A stretch of DNA of 64,000 nucleotides from Erpobdella octoculata (GCA_963978895.1 OZ022246.1:12176820-12240819), one strand, 5' to 3'; positions 1-12,809 are shown, numbered from the stretch's first letter. Numbers and translations are program-made. Notes: generated by a model not told the origin, from the letters alone.

Positions 1-300
1 TCTTTGGTTATGTTCATGTTCTTGTACGTACATGTTCATGGTTATGTTATTGTACATTGTACATGTTCATGTTCAGTTTATGTTCATGTTCTTGTACATA
101 CATATTCATGTTCTCGTTCTTGTATGTACATTATTGTACATGTTCATGTTCAGTTTATGTTGATGTTCACAATCTTGTTCATGATCATGTCCTTGCTTAC
201 GTTTGTGTTCACGTTCATGCTTTTGTTTATGTTTATGTTCATCTCTTTGTTTATTGTATATTCATGTGTATGTTCACTGAACACGCAATAAAACTTCATA
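1..300. repeat. Degenerate TTCATG/TTCTTGTACATA tandem repeat
   Basis: The first 300 bases are an irregular repeat of short words such as TTCATGTTC and TTGTACATACATG. The open frames across it are compositional artefacts (alternating M, F, V, H, C, S) with no domain. The repeat probably continues to the left of the window. Confidence 0.75.
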
Positions 301-339
301 TTTTGTATTTCTAATTAAAATTATAAAAAAACGTTTTTC

Positions 340-432
340 TTCAGCTTCTCTATTAACTTTTCTTCAGCTTCTCTATTAACTTTTGTTCAGCTTCTCTATT
401 AACTTTTGTTCAGCCTCTCTATTAACTTCATA
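340..432. repeat. Four-copy 23-bp tandem repeat
   Basis: A unit reading approximately TTCAGCTTCTCTATTAACTTTT is repeated four times with one or two substitutions per copy. It has no coding content. The stretch from 433 to 1500 shows no recognisable gene or element. Confidence 0.8.
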
Positions 433-1518
433 GCATCGCCGTTTTTTAGCTGATCTTTAACTGATATTTGACTTTTTTTCGCTTTTGTAAAATCAGAACG
501 TTTGTGGAACGAAAACATTTAAGAGTCAACTGCACTTGAATTGATAGTCGCGATTTACTTCCGACCAAAACAGTTTCATATAAAAATAATAAAAAAGTTC
601 GTTGTGGGCGCGTTTTCTTGTTTTCCATTTAACCAGCTGCACTTTTACTATAATTTTAAGTCTAATAAATTGTTTCATCTACTGTATTGTATTGTTTATT
701 AGAATTTTTCATTCATTTAGTTGTGTTCGCAAACAGAAGCATTATTAGGTCATTTAAATTATTCATGTAATTTTTAGATATTTCTGCCGAAAGGCGTCAT
801 TGGACACCAGATATGGTGCGAATTTAATAGAATTCATTTTTACTACATTAAAAATTTCCATGATTAAAAAAAGTTTGAACAAAATTTTTAATTCTAAAAC
901 CTTTGTAGTTTATAAAATAAAAAATAATTGAACGGTATAATTATTGCAGTTTAGTATATTTTGTAAGAAAATTATGAATATTTTAGTTTAAAAAAATCAA
1001 TTTGGTTCTTGGTTTTACATAAACCGTACTTAGTTTGCTATCAGCTAGTATGCCATCCTTGCCACCTGATAGCGAACAGAAACTCCATGTACAAACACTT
1101 GAACATTTTTAATGGCAATCCACTTCAATGTAGAAACAAGTTGCAAATTGAAATTAAGATAAACACGATGTGTGGGCCTGCAAATTTTTATTTTAAAAAC
1201 CAAAAATAAAAAATTTACTTACCCGGTTTCGAGCGCATTTTATATGTTTTTGCTTCCTTTAATGAGGTAAATTAAGAAAAAGCAACTTTATAAAGCTGCG
1301 CAAATCAATTCATATGTTGCAAAACGGATGAAAAAAAGATTCAAGTATTGAAAATTTATTTTACATGTTGAAGAACTTGTTCAAATGTTTGAAATGAGGT
1401 TGAAGTTGTTGGCAAACAAGTCCAAATCATCTCCTCGCAACACGCTCAACAATTCGAAAAATATCGCATAAGCACACAACCATCGAACCGGTGTGCACTC
1501 TTCAACAACATCTCCATA

Positions 1519-1521
<3 letters not shown>

Positions 1522-1598
<77 letters not shown>
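1522..1598. repeat. (CT)n microsatellite
   Basis: An uninterrupted CT dinucleotide run of about 75 bases. Reading frames through it give only Leu-Ser or Arg-Glu repeats. Confidence 0.95.
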
Positions 1599-1601
<3 letters not shown>

Positions 1602-1756
1602 CTCCCTTTTCTGTTCTCATCTCTTTCCACCGCCTGCTCCAACTGCGCGCACGTTTTGGCTGCAATTTTAAATCGATTTAAAGATGATAGTAGCGTGCAT
1701 GCGTACCAGTCGCTAAACTTTAAAAGTTATTTAATTGCTTTATTACTGCTACCAAA

Positions 1757-1905
1757 TAACAGCTACCACTACCACTACTACTACCACTACCACTACCACT
1801 ACCACAAACACTAACACTAACACTACCACTACTACTACCACTACCACTACCACTACCGCTACACAGCCACTACCACCACAACCACTACCACTAGCACTAC
1901 CACCA
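1757..1905. repeat. (ACT/ACC)n trinucleotide repeat
   Basis: A degenerate trinucleotide tract of ACT, ACC and AAC triplets. It gives poly-threonine in one frame and is not a gene. Confidence 0.9.
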
Positions 1906-2201
1906 CACTACCAATACTACTTTTTAAATTATTGAACTAAAAATTAGCAATTAAAATTTTTTCACGGTGAATGAAATAACTTTAATGAAAGTTGATATTG
2001 ATGGATATTAGTTGAAGAAAAACTTTAGGACTACAAAAGTACACACACAGTCATATACATATAAACTCTGTGAATGAAGGAGGTATCGAGCTGGCAATCT
2101 GTCCCTTAAGATATTTAGATAATGTTACATTTTTTGGTTTTTAAACACCAGCAGATCAGTGCAAAAGAAAATAAATCCGATTAGAGAACCACGATTGCAG
2201 G

Positions 2202-2897
2202 CAGAGGCGTAGCCCGGAAGTGGTTTTGGATGTTCAAACAGCCTCCCGAAATAAGAATTCAAACTATTTTCTGTTTTAATGTATTCTTTGTAAAAATGAG
2301 CCAGGACTAAATTGAGATACGGTATATTTTCTTGGTCATCGGCCATTTGAGCAGGGGAACAACTATTTTTTTAGAAATGGGACATGACTACCTTTTATAC
2401 CCGGTAGCCTTAGGAAAAAATATTTCTTCGCCAAAAATTCAAATTCTCCCCAAATATTAAAATTAAAATAATCAAATTTGGGAAAAAATAATAAAAAATC
2501 AATTTGTGTGGGAAAATGTAAGGTTTTCGAAAATTTTGGAAAAAGTACCCACGACTACCTTCCAATCATTAGGTATTTTTAAAATAAAAAGTGGGTTTTA
2601 GAAAATTTTTGGAATAAGTTTGACTACCCCCGGTCATCAGCTATTTTTAGAGTAAAAAGTGTATAAGATTTTAGATTGTGTGAATTTTTCAAACATTTTG
2701 TCTTCCCAACTTTTAGCTGAAATGACGCTCCTGCCCCTCCTCCAACTAATTTTCAAATCCCCCCAAAGTAAAGGCATCTGGATGAAACACTGGTCCCGAT
2801 CATTGGACATTTTTGAAAAAAAAGATAATACCATTTAGAGACGATTTTTCTCGAACCCTCGCAAAAACCAAAACGTCAAAACGTGGTTCTGCCCATG
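2202..2897. mobile_element. Non-autonomous hAT-type element with 8-bp target duplication
   Basis: The left end starts CAGAGGCGTAGCCC, a typical hAT terminus. The 8-mer ATTGCAGG occurs immediately before it (2194-2201) and again at 2898-2905, directly after the right end (...GGTTCTGCCCATG). An exact 8-bp duplication is the hAT signature. The two termini match only loosely, so the inverted repeat is imperfect. The interior has no transposase. A second hAT-like end (reverse complement of CAGGAGCGTCATTTC) lies near 2717-2735, suggesting an internal nested fragment. Confidence 0.7.
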
Positions 2898-2905
2898 ATT
2901 GCAGG

Positions 2906-3702
2906 AGAAGCCGATTGTGGGAGTCGTCTTCGTTGACGAGTCAGCTCCTTCTCGAGCCGGATTGATATCCAAATAATTTTTTTCAGTTACACCGTTTTCT
3001 ACTATACCTAAACACGAGGAGGATGTCGTGAGATATCTTTGTCATGCAATGTGAACCATGTGTACAAGGCATAGAGAAAATAGATTCCAGTGTTTTGGAC
3101 CCATCTGTGGAGGGAACTTTATGAGGTAGAGGCAAAATTTGAGTTCTGTCCAAAAAAGTTTAATTAATTGTGAATCATGACTTGACTGTCTGCATAGGAC
3201 AAATCAATAGTTTCATAACTTTTCCAGCACGAAATTGGTCATAACAAACTTTAATTTTTGATTCGATCGTTGCTCAAGAATACTTTATCCAGAAAACGAA
3301 AGCAGCAGTAATGTCATCCTAGCATAGCGTAGGACAACATACAAATCATTCACGTTTGAAACTACTGCAAACTGCTTTGCATTCTATTCTTTTAGGATGA
3401 TGCATTGGCTTAAGCAGGCGTTTTATGGACTCATGTTTAGATAGAGACGAAGAATTGTCGTTTTACTTTTGTTTCGATTGTCATCTCTTTTATGCAAATT
3501 TGAAATGTACGATCAGATTCCAATTCGCTTCGATTGAAACTATGAAAAATGAAAGGCCTGATTTTCACTACAGAATTAGTTTGATACCATTCTAGCAACG
3601 TCTAATTCAACTAGTACAATTACAGCAAGCTTTATCTTAATAAAACTTCAGAAGTGTAACCTTCCTTGCTTGCATACAAAAAAACTCTTTTGTGAGACTG
3701 AC
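2906..3702. other. Intergenic, nothing recognised
   Basis: About 800 bases with stop codons in all frames, no recognisable protein homology, and no terminal repeats or structured RNA that I can see. Confidence 0.5.
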
Positions 3703-3906
3703 GATGTTCACAGCGACGGATCTAGGATTTTCTGGTGGGGGGATGATCTTAACAAAAACTTGACAAAGAATTTTTTTTACAAGTTACGAAACAAACAGTA
3801 TGCACAAAGACAACAAAAACAACATTCAAAGCAGAAGTCAAATTTCTAGAATAAAAAATCTACAGTGCAAATCTATCACTAAGATCATCTGTTTCTAAAG
3901 GCAGAT

Positions 3907-4216
3907 GATCTTAGATGTATAATAATGTTAGGCCAGTTAAACGCTCATCTGTGGTTCTGTTCAGGGGCGCAACCAGAAAAAATGGTGGAGGTACTGAAGT
4001 TCGAAATAAAAAGAAAGCCCGCCGCAAGCGAATTTTTTTTTGACTTTCTTCAGTCTGCAGTCTTTTTTTGGTATCTTTAACAATTTATTATTGATAGAAA
4101 AAGGAACAAAAGCCCGTCTAGTTGCTCCCCTGGTTCTGTTGCGCAATGAGCTTTTCAATATCTTCATGGCACTGAAGCTCCGTTCAGCTGTATGTGTAGT
4201 AATGTAAGTAATGGGA
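3907..4216 (-). pseudogene. hAT transposase C-terminal (hATC) remnant, split by a MITE
   Basis: On the - strand the frame from about 4216 reads a hATC-like dimerisation motif with the core TAERSFSAMKILKSSLRNRT. It is then interrupted at 4132 by a 171-bp MITE. Past the MITE the same frame resumes with TTDERLTGLTLLYI and a stop, which fits the end of the hATC domain. The family normally has several hundred more residues upstream (BED zinc finger and RNase H core), and these are missing. It is non-functional, but may supply sequence recognised in trans. Confidence 0.75.
3962..4132. mobile_element. 171-bp hAT MITE nested in a hAT remnant
   Basis: The termini CAGGGGCGCAACCAG and CAGGGGAGCAACTAG (right end, reverse complemented) are inverted repeats. 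GTTCTGTT is duplicated exactly at 3954-3961 and 4133-4140. The insertion lies within the hATC coding remnant of the surrounding element, so it is the younger of the two. Confidence 0.9.
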
Positions 4217-4764
4217 TTCACAGGCCGGTGTGCACTCTCGTTTCACAGTAATCTAGCGAGGAGTTCATACCCGCATTCCTGTCCAATTTTCATTTCATTC
4301 CTACTGGATTTGTCGATGAATCTGGTGGGGCTTAAAAAAACATATTTTAGCATATACAAAATTTTTTTAGTAATCTGGTGGGGGGATGCATCTCCCCCTC
4401 CCCCTGGATCCGTCGCTGGATGTTCATCAATAAGCTTGACCTTCTAGCCTGAGTGCAATTAACTTTGTGAGGTAGAGTTTTAATCCAATAATTTTTCAAA
4501 TTCACTGTACTTAAATGTCACGTTGTTGTTCAAATTAGTTTCTCGTCAGAGAAGGGACAACGGAAGGTAGATTTTGCTTACACGTTTGACCGGACATTTT
4601 ATTTGATTTCAATACCTACCGACAGAATACTACGTTTAAAATCCATAACAACAGCATAAGCGCTTTCTAAAGATCACACAAACTACTTCTGGGATATTTT
4701 TAGCAGAAAATTTATCTCTGAAGTTGACATAAAACCTAAAATGTTTTCTAAAAGAAACCAAACT

Positions 4765-4930
4765 TTTTTTCGAACGGGAACTGGAAAATTAGTGGGAGGA
4801 ACGGTAGAGCAAGCGAGAACGGAAAAGCGACCGGGAGCGGAAGAGCAAGCGGGGAAGGAAACGGGGGCGAGAGAGAAAAACGATAGAAAAACCTCTAAAA
4901 CATCTGGCAAGGCCGGGTACCTCGTCAATT
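4765..4930 (+). mobile_element. Helitron family A 3'-end fragment
   Basis: A purine-rich minisatellite (AACGGAAAAGCGACCGGGAG-like) is followed by AAAAACCTCTAAAA and a decayed hairpin, GGCAAGGCCGGGTACCTCG. This is the same order as the intact family A 3' ends elsewhere in the window. The terminal CTAG is lost and there is no 5' end. Confidence 0.7.
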
Positions 4931-5221
4931 ATTAACTAAAAAATGCTTATGTATATTCACGGTTGTTGGTATCAGAAGAAGACTTTGCTGAACGATCAAG
5001 AACAAATTTGCAGTTTTTTCCTATTGTTGAATTATTAAAAAAATTTCAATTTTTTCGACTCCAAAAAATGTTTTTTTGCCAAACACTAAAAATTGCCGCA
5101 GGTGTGGATCGCCCCCTACGCTACGCCACTGTAAATACCACTCAGAAGGTTGCGTTCATAGCAAGAATATTTGACATCACGACCATATACCATGGATCCA
5201 ATATGCAATTCATCTATTAAT

Positions 5222-5415
5222 TTATCGCTTGTTTTGCGAGCCAGTCCCAAGCCTGGATAAAGGAGGAGGAAAAAAGAAAAAGAGTCATATTATGATCGCC
5301 ACAGGAAGTATTTCCTACATACAGTCTTAAAATACCTGATGTAGAGGACTACAAACTATTATAAAAAAATATTACCTGTTCTTGCAAATAATTTTAAACG
5401 AAATAACATAGCTAT
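5222..5415 (+). repeat. Dispersed repeat, second copy at 60.6 kb
   Basis: The phrase GCGAGCCAGTCCCAAGCCTGG, followed by an A/G-rich tract and later GAGGACTACAAACTATTAT, recurs with substitutions at 60596-60772 in the same orientation. No termini or coding potential are evident. Confidence 0.6.
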
Positions 5416-7372
5416 AGAGTGGGAAATATTGAAATAATTCTTACAAAACTAAAAACTACAAACACAAGTCAAAGTCTGCATTTTTGGTCTGCATCTTGCA
5501 AACCTTGAGTGATCAGTTCTCGTCATAAGCAGAATTTGCAACAAAAAGCGTCAACGATTAACAGTTATCGTCGTTTTGTTAAGCGAATGTCGTTATCAAT
5601 AGAAAGTCCAGTTACTCTTAATGAGTTACAACTTCTTCTGCTAGTAGAAAGATAAAAATGTCTATTCGTGAATGGTCTTCATCATTATTTTGGAGATAAT
5701 TGGATTGAAATGTTTGCCGTGAAAATGCAATCAAGAAGCACATTATTGTAACAACCACTTCAGCACGTACAGCAAAAAAAAATCCTATCATTTTTAAATT
5801 TTTTTAAACTCCCATCCGATGATATTAATCATTTTTAGTTTTTATGATTTCATATTTACAGTACTATTCAAGTCCTACTTATCAGATCATCAAAGGAATA
5901 TTTTTCCAGCAAGCCACTTCTATAAACGACGTTGTCTAATTCAGTGGAAAAACAATTTGACACACTCCCGGCACAACTTTATAATCAGACACTCGTTATA
6001 GACGATGCGTAAGTCATTTAGTCATTTGTGAACATAGGCGTACGAGAGCTTATCGAAGTGTGGGGGACTGAACTAATTACTGTCCGAATGGCTGGTAGGT
6101 AGATGAATACCAGGTAGAGGGTTAGAGTCTTTTTTTAACGCCGTCAAGAGGGAGCACTTGAAACCCAAAAATTCCTACTATTAGAAATACATTTTTTCTA
6201 TATAAAATTCAATTTATAGGTTTTTCAAAAAATAGGGGAAATATGAACAGGCTTATTGAAACTGTCTAACCAATTGAAATGTTAAAAAAAAAATAGCTGA
6301 TGAACTGTGAGTTAGTCAGAGGTACTTTTTTTATTTTCAAAGCTCCTTATTTTTTGTTAATTTTCAAAGCTCCTTATTTTTTTACCACAAATATTATTTT
6401 CACAAAATTGATTTTGCAAAAATTTAAAATTTTGGAAGGAATTTGAAACGTTTGTGGTAAAAAATCTTCCCCCCATGGCGTCCGGTTAAAACAGTAAGTT
6501 AGAGTCTATTTCTTTCCCACAAGAAACACATTTGATTCGCTGTCGATATCCCCGTTTGCGTGTCTTCTCAATTCTCCATAATGTGTACTGGGTATTTGTA
6601 ATCAGTAAAATGTATTTTATCAATTTGCAAGGCAAATCAATGGTTTTTTATGACATCTGTAATTATATTTTGGCTCACGCAATTTACATATATGGCCATA
6701 GAAATAATTATTTTCTCATTTTTTGTGCATAAGAAAATTGTGAATTTTCAAAAGGTTTTTTAATATGATTATTTAACTTTTTTAGTCTTTACATTATATT
6801 TATAAAATCTTGCAATCAATTCAAAATTACTAGAAACATTATTTTATTTAGTTTGTATTTTAAGCCAATCATTCACTGCAATAGTTGCCTGTATCAAATT
6901 ATTAATTTTAATTCGTAATTTGATCCAGACAACATTGATCAAAAAACTTTTGTTTCGGACTTAGGTAATCGAATTAGATTCAATTTGTTTTTAAAAGAAT
7001 TATTCGTAATTTTTTTAGAATTTTAAAAACGTTTTTTCAGAAATGTTTTACTTATTTTTTACTAAAAGTTTCTAGACTGTTTTGCCTGAAATTCTAGCCT
7101 ATTTTGCTCGAAATTTTGCAAATTTTTACCCGAAACTATGGAGGGAGCTGCCGCCCACCCCGTCCCCTGTTCGTGTTTGTGAATTTGTGACATTTGTTTG
7201 TGCACATCTACTACGAAATGACATTTCTAGAGTTTCCGTTCAATCAAATAAATTTTTTTTTCAATATTTTAGAGTAACAAATTTTCTTCGTTCTTCGCGA
7301 CACAGCAGACACGTTGCTAACGGCAACAGAACAAACAATTCGAGATGGGAAAAAAATCACAGGTAGGTATGT
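5416..7372. other. AT-rich intergenic DNA, nothing recognised
   Basis: About 2 kb upstream of the MZB1-like gene. Open frames are under 100 codons and lack recognisable domains. I see no terminal repeats, tRNA or element ends. It may hold regulatory DNA for the downstream gene, but nothing in the sequence shows it. Confidence 0.4.
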
Positions 7373-7713
7373 TTGTGCACCCACCATGTCATAATTGCAT
7401 GCATTCTACCCACCATGTCATAATTGCATGCATTCCACCCACCATGTCATAATTGCATGCATTCCACCCACCATGTCATAATTGCATGCATTCCACCCAC
7501 CATGTCATAATTGCATGCATTCCACCCACCATGTCATAATTGCATGCATTCCACCATGTTATAAAAGCATGCATTACACCCACCAAGTCATAATTGCATG
7601 CATTCCACCATGTTATAAGTGCATGCATTCTACCCACCATGTCATAATTGCATGCATTCCACCATGTTATAAGTGCATGCATTCCACCCACCATGTCATA
7701 ATTGCATGCATTC
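7373..7713. repeat. 30-bp minisatellite with 26-bp variant units
   Basis: Roughly twelve tandem units built on CACCCACCATGTCATAATTGCATGCATTC. Later units alternate between the full form and a shorter one missing the ACCC block, in which GTCATAATTG becomes GTTATAAGTG. Each unit contains the palindrome TGCATGCA or ATTGCATGCAAT-like sequence. The array ends about 300 bp upstream of the MZB1-like start codon. Long frames on both strands through it are repeat artefacts. Confidence 0.9.
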
Positions 7714-8022
7714 CGCACACGAAACACAAATGGAGAGCAGATGTAACAAATTTAAACATGAATTAAAAACTGATATAATTACCATCTCATTATCTGCTCA
7801 GGACGATTAAGTCGTTGCGTCCTCATCTCTAAGCTGTAATGAGAGCTGTACGCAAACAGAATTAAAAAAAAAATTATATTTACGCGGCTTTCTCTGATTG
7901 GTCGAGAGCCCGTGCATGAGTGAGCCTGTTCTAAATTTTCTTCGCTGCCAAGAGTTGAAATCATTGGTAACCATTTAGCCGAATTAAGAGCATATTTATT
8001 AAAAAATTCAATTATTTGAAAG

Positions 8023-9069
8023 ATGCGTCGATTAAAAAATCATGTTGACAACTGTACATTTATTTCCTTGTTGCTTCTTGTTCTGTATACTTCCCAGTTA
8101 ACTGGACAGGAAAGAAAATCACTTAAATTTAAAGCTCCCGAATTGACTGAAGAAGATACGCTTTCCAGATTTCTGCCTGATAATTTCAAGTGTGATGCTT
8201 GCCAAGCTATCTCACACCAGGTTCAACATTTTCTGTGATTTATTTACTCGCATAACACATTAAAATTATAATATAGTTTACCTGCAAAGTGGCGTTGATA
8301 TTATTTTCTTATTCGTTTATTCATATGCACCTGTCAAACCGCATGGGTTACAAATAATCACGGACAGTAATAAAGGAAAAATAAGATAGAAATGTTTTTT
8401 GGGTTCTCTAAAATAACTCGTTACGTTACAGATGTTCAAGACGTTCCAGAACTTTAACAGTTTGAATAAGCAGTACAAGTTTGAACTGCCTGAATCCGAA
8501 CTAATTGAACTTCTTGAAGCCGCTTGCGATAAAGAAGTTTACAGCATGTTAGCTTCTATTACATCGTGCATCAGATAAATAAAGAAAACAGTATTAAATA
8601 ACATCAAACACAATTTTCCAGGTATGGTGTTAAAACTGTAAATGGTTTGAATCGGCTCAATGGTCCCGGAGTGAAAGCATCTGAAAACACAGCAGGAATG
8701 ATTGCTGGTGGAGGGAGGTGGCCTGGAAGGTATATGTAATATGCACTCATTCGAGCGAGTGCCCTTGTATCGTTCATGCATAGAATGGGTTTTTCTTTTT
8801 GTAGAACGAGGAAGTTGTTGGTTATTTAATCTTTTACTCAATTTTTACTCGATTGCGCTATTTTTTTTTAATCGGTGTATTTTTTCTTCTTTCGTAGATT
8901 GTCTGAAATTTGTGGAAGGTATGTAGAGCATCTTGGAGAAGAAGAAATATACTTGGCGTATAAAAATAATCGAAAGATGAAAGATAATTTTTACGAGTAT
9001 TTGTGTGAAGGCAACATTGAAGTCAGATCTTCATGTGTTTCGGGGGGAGAAACTAAACAGGAATTATGA
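8023..9069 (+). CDS. MZB1/pERp1-like ER-retained protein, four exons
   Basis: Exons at 8023-8220, 8432-8547, 8622-8729 and 8898-9069 join in phase to 594 bp (197 residues), close to the roughly 190 residues of vertebrate MZB1. The N-terminus has a signal peptide (hydrophobic FISLLLLVLY core, residues 13-22). The mature region has the family pattern: FKCDACQAISHQ at about 63-74, then YGV...LNGPG, then ICGRYVEHLGEEEIYLAY, then YLCEGN, and it ends with the ER-retrieval signal KQEL. The six cysteines (two in CDAC, then one each in AACD, EICG, YLCE and SSCV) match the saposin-like canopy/MZB1 arrangement. MZB1 is known as an ER luminal co-chaperone acting with GRP94 in immunoglobulin and integrin folding. 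In an invertebrate a general secretory-folding role is the reasonable inference. Donors and acceptors are GT-AG. The start is the first in-frame ATG before the signal peptide. Confidence 0.88.
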
Positions 9070-9367
9070 TCATGTTCACACGTGAAAGTTTTCAACTAGT
9101 CATATATCTAATATTATTATTATTATTATTATTATTTATTAGTAGTATTAACAATAATAAAGAAATGGTCTGGAGATATAGACTGTAAAATAAGGATGAA
9201 AATGTGGCAAATATTCGCGTTGTTAATTAACATTTTTCAGTAAATTTGAGGATTATAATTTATCACGGAGACTTTTTATGCCATCTATGTGCTTGCTAAA
9301 ATAAATTTTGTGGTTGCTGGTATCTCTGTGTGAGCATAACAGTAACAGATAACAATTAATAGAGTTA
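9070..9367. other. 3' flank of MZB1-like gene
   Basis: AT-rich sequence with a short (TTA)n tract at about 9108-9140. An AATAAA-like signal (AATAATAAAGAAATG) at about 9150 could serve for polyadenylation. I see no other gene. Confidence 0.4.
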
Positions 9368-9642
9368 AACAAGTAAAGGAAAAAACGAGTTTTTTAACAC
9401 AAACTTTGGTTTCAAATACACTCGATGTTTGTCTGTGTTTATGTGTGTATGTATACAAAAGATGATCAAATTACGTTTTTTTTTGTTTTTTTTTAATTAT
9501 TGCCATCCAATATAAAGATCTGCTAAAAGTTTCAGCTTCCTAGCTAGTCAAAAAGCTGGTTAAATTTCACTTGCAAAATTTATGTACAGAGAAAGCCACA
9601 CACACACTCAGATTGTAACCTAAATAAAAGTTTTTAAAAACA
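9368..9642 (+). repeat. Dispersed repeat, second copy at 51.3 kb
   Basis: About 270 bp beginning AAACAAGTAAAGGAAAAAAC and ending near CTAAATAAAAGTTT. It recurs with high similarity at 51296-51560 in the same orientation, including the ACACACAC run. It has no termini that identify a class. Confidence 0.7.
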
Positions 9643-9676
9643 GGCCAGGGTCAAGGAATTCCGTTTTATAATATCC

Positions 9677-10717
<1,041 letters not shown>

Positions 10718-10934
10718 TCTATATATATAAAAGAACATGTCCTGACTGACTGACTGACTGACTGACTGACTGACTGACTGACTGACTGACTGACAGATGA
10801 CTGACTGATAATCAACGCCGAGCTCAAACGCCTCATCCTAGGAACGTGAAATTTGGAACTTATATTACTTTAATAGCGTAAACATCCGCTAAGAAAGGAT
10901 TTTTGAAAATTTTGCTCCTGAGGGGAAAAAACTG
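10718..10934 (+). mobile_element. Helitron family B 5'-end fragment
   Basis: It begins TCTATATATATAAAAGAACA followed by (CTGA)n at about 10743-10795 and the conserved ATAATCAACGCCGAGCTC block. Homology ends near AACTGG, where the sequence passes into a TA tract, so only the 5' end remains. Confidence 0.85.
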
Positions 10935-10978
10935 GTTGTTTACAAAACATATATACATATATACATATATATGTATAA

Positions 10979-10983
10979 ACATA

Positions 10984-11076
<93 letters not shown>
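10979..11076. repeat. (TA)n tract
   Basis: Nearly pure TA, preceded by variants with ATATACATATAT. Confidence 0.95.
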
Positions 11077-11081
<5 letters not shown>

Positions 11082-11137
11082 CATATATATATATGGATTA
11101 TTTGCTATCTAACTATATGTATGTATATATATACATA

Positions 11138-12809
11138 TCTATATATATAAAAGAACATGTCCTGACTGACTGACTGACTGACTGACTGACTGACTGACTG
11201 ACTGACTGACTGACTGACTGACTGACTGACTGACTGACTGACTGATAATCAACGCCGAGCTCAAACGCCTCATCCTAGAAACGTGAAATTTGGAACTTAT
11301 ATTACTTTTATAGCGTAAACATCCGCTAAGAAAGGATTTTTGAAAATTTTGCTCCTGAGGGGAAGAAACTGGAAAACAAACTTTTTTCTAAAACAATGTT
11401 TATCTCGAAAACCAAAAATGAGGAAATTTTGAAATTTGGTATATGGATTCTTCTTAAAAAATAAAAAGATACGTGTTTCACCATTTTTTGAAAATTCGGT
11501 TTCCCGGACCTCAAATGTGGGTTGGAAAATTGGGTTATTTGGTTTTTAAAGTAGCTGCAACTCAAAAACTGTGAATGCTACAGGAGTAAAAATTAGTATT
11601 TAGTTTCTACTCCAAAAATAATGAAATACGTGTTTTAGCATTTTTTGAAAATTTGGTTTCCAGGACTTCAAATGTGGGGTGGAAAATAGGGTTATTTGTT
11701 TTTTAAAGTAACTGCTACTCAAAAACTGTAAAAACCACAGATTTAAAAATTAGTATTTAGTTTCTATTCTAAAAATAAAGATAAATGGGTTTCACCATTT
11801 TTTATAAATTTGGTTTCCAGGACCTTAAATTTGGGTTGGACAATAGGATTACTTGGTTTTTAAAGTAACTGATACTAAAAAACTGTAAATGCTACAAAAG
11901 TAAAATTTAGTATTTAGTTTCTACTCTAAAAATAATGATATACGTGTTTCACTATTTTTTGAAAATTTGGTTTTCAGGACCTCAAATGTGGGGTGGAAAA
12001 TTGGGTTACTTGGTTTTTAAAGTAACTGCTACTCAAAAACTGTAAATGCTACAAAAGTAAAAATTAGTATTTAGTTTCTACTCTAAAAATAAGGATATAT
12101 GTGTTTCACCATTTTTTGAAATTTTGGTTTTCAGGACCTCAAATGTGGGATGGAAAAAAGGTTTCTTTGGTTTTTAAAGTAACTCCTACTCAAAAACTGT
12201 AAATGCTACAGATGTCAAAATTAGTATTTAGTATTTACTCAAAAAATAATGATATAAGTGTTTCAACATTTTTTAAAAAATTTGGTTTCCAGGACCTCAA
12301 ATGTGGGGTGGAAATAAGGGTTATTTGATTTCAAAATAACTGCTACTCAAAAACTGTAAGTGCTACAAATGTAAAAATTAGTATTTTGAAGGTTTGTGCC
12401 GGTTAAAAGTAGCTAAGTCCAGTTTATCACCGGTTGGGCCAAGCCGTTGTTTTAGAGTCTTCACACGGGCCAGGCCAAACCTTAAATTAAAGTGGGACGG
12501 GCCGAGGTTTTTCACCAAGTATATAGATATTTTAGTGATTTTAGGGTCTTCAGTTGGGCCGGGCCAAACCTGAAGTCAAGGTGGGACGGGCCGAAGTTTT
12601 TCATCAAGTATATAGAACTTCTAGGCCTGTAAGAATGGGCCGGGCCTAATTCAAACGGGCTGTTCCGGGCCAGGAGTTTAGGTTTTTAAAACGGGCTGGG
12701 CTAAGTTGTCGACGGGCCGAGCCGAGACCTAAAAAATTGATCTCTACTATGGATGCACGGTTCAAACTCTCTAATTTCATGCGAGCGAAGCCGCTACGGG
12801 CACTGCTAG
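11138..12809 (+). mobile_element. Helitron family B, full-length non-autonomous copy B1
   Basis: The 5' terminus is TCTATATATATAAAAGAACA, then (CTGA)n at 11163-11243, then ATAATCAACGCCGAGC. The body holds about five diverged units of roughly 160 bp, each with a TTTGGTTTCCAGGACCTC-like core and a CTACTCAAAAACTGTAAATG-like core. The 3' part is rich in GGGCCGGGCC-type words and ends in GCGAGCGAAGCCGCTACGGG, then CACTGCTAG, flanked by T. A TC start, GC-rich terminal hairpin and CTAG/T end are diagnostic of Helitrons. It has no Rep/helicase gene. Confidence 0.88.

Larger units (their letters stand above)
3711..4418. mobile_element. Deleted hAT transposon with perfect 8-bp target duplication
   Basis: The left end CAGCGACGGATCTAG and the reverse complement of the right end, CAGCGACGGATCCAG, form a good terminal inverted repeat. 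GATGTTCA flanks both sides (3703-3710 and 4419-4426). The only coding remnant is the C-terminal dimerisation segment of a hAT transposase on the - strand, so this is a non-autonomous deletion derivative. A second, smaller hAT MITE lies inside it at 3962-4132. Confidence 0.85.

Noticed and set aside
7373..7713. Possible CRISPR array (regular 30-bp repeats)
   Set aside because: There are no unique spacers between units, and the context is animal nuclear DNA. It is a minisatellite.
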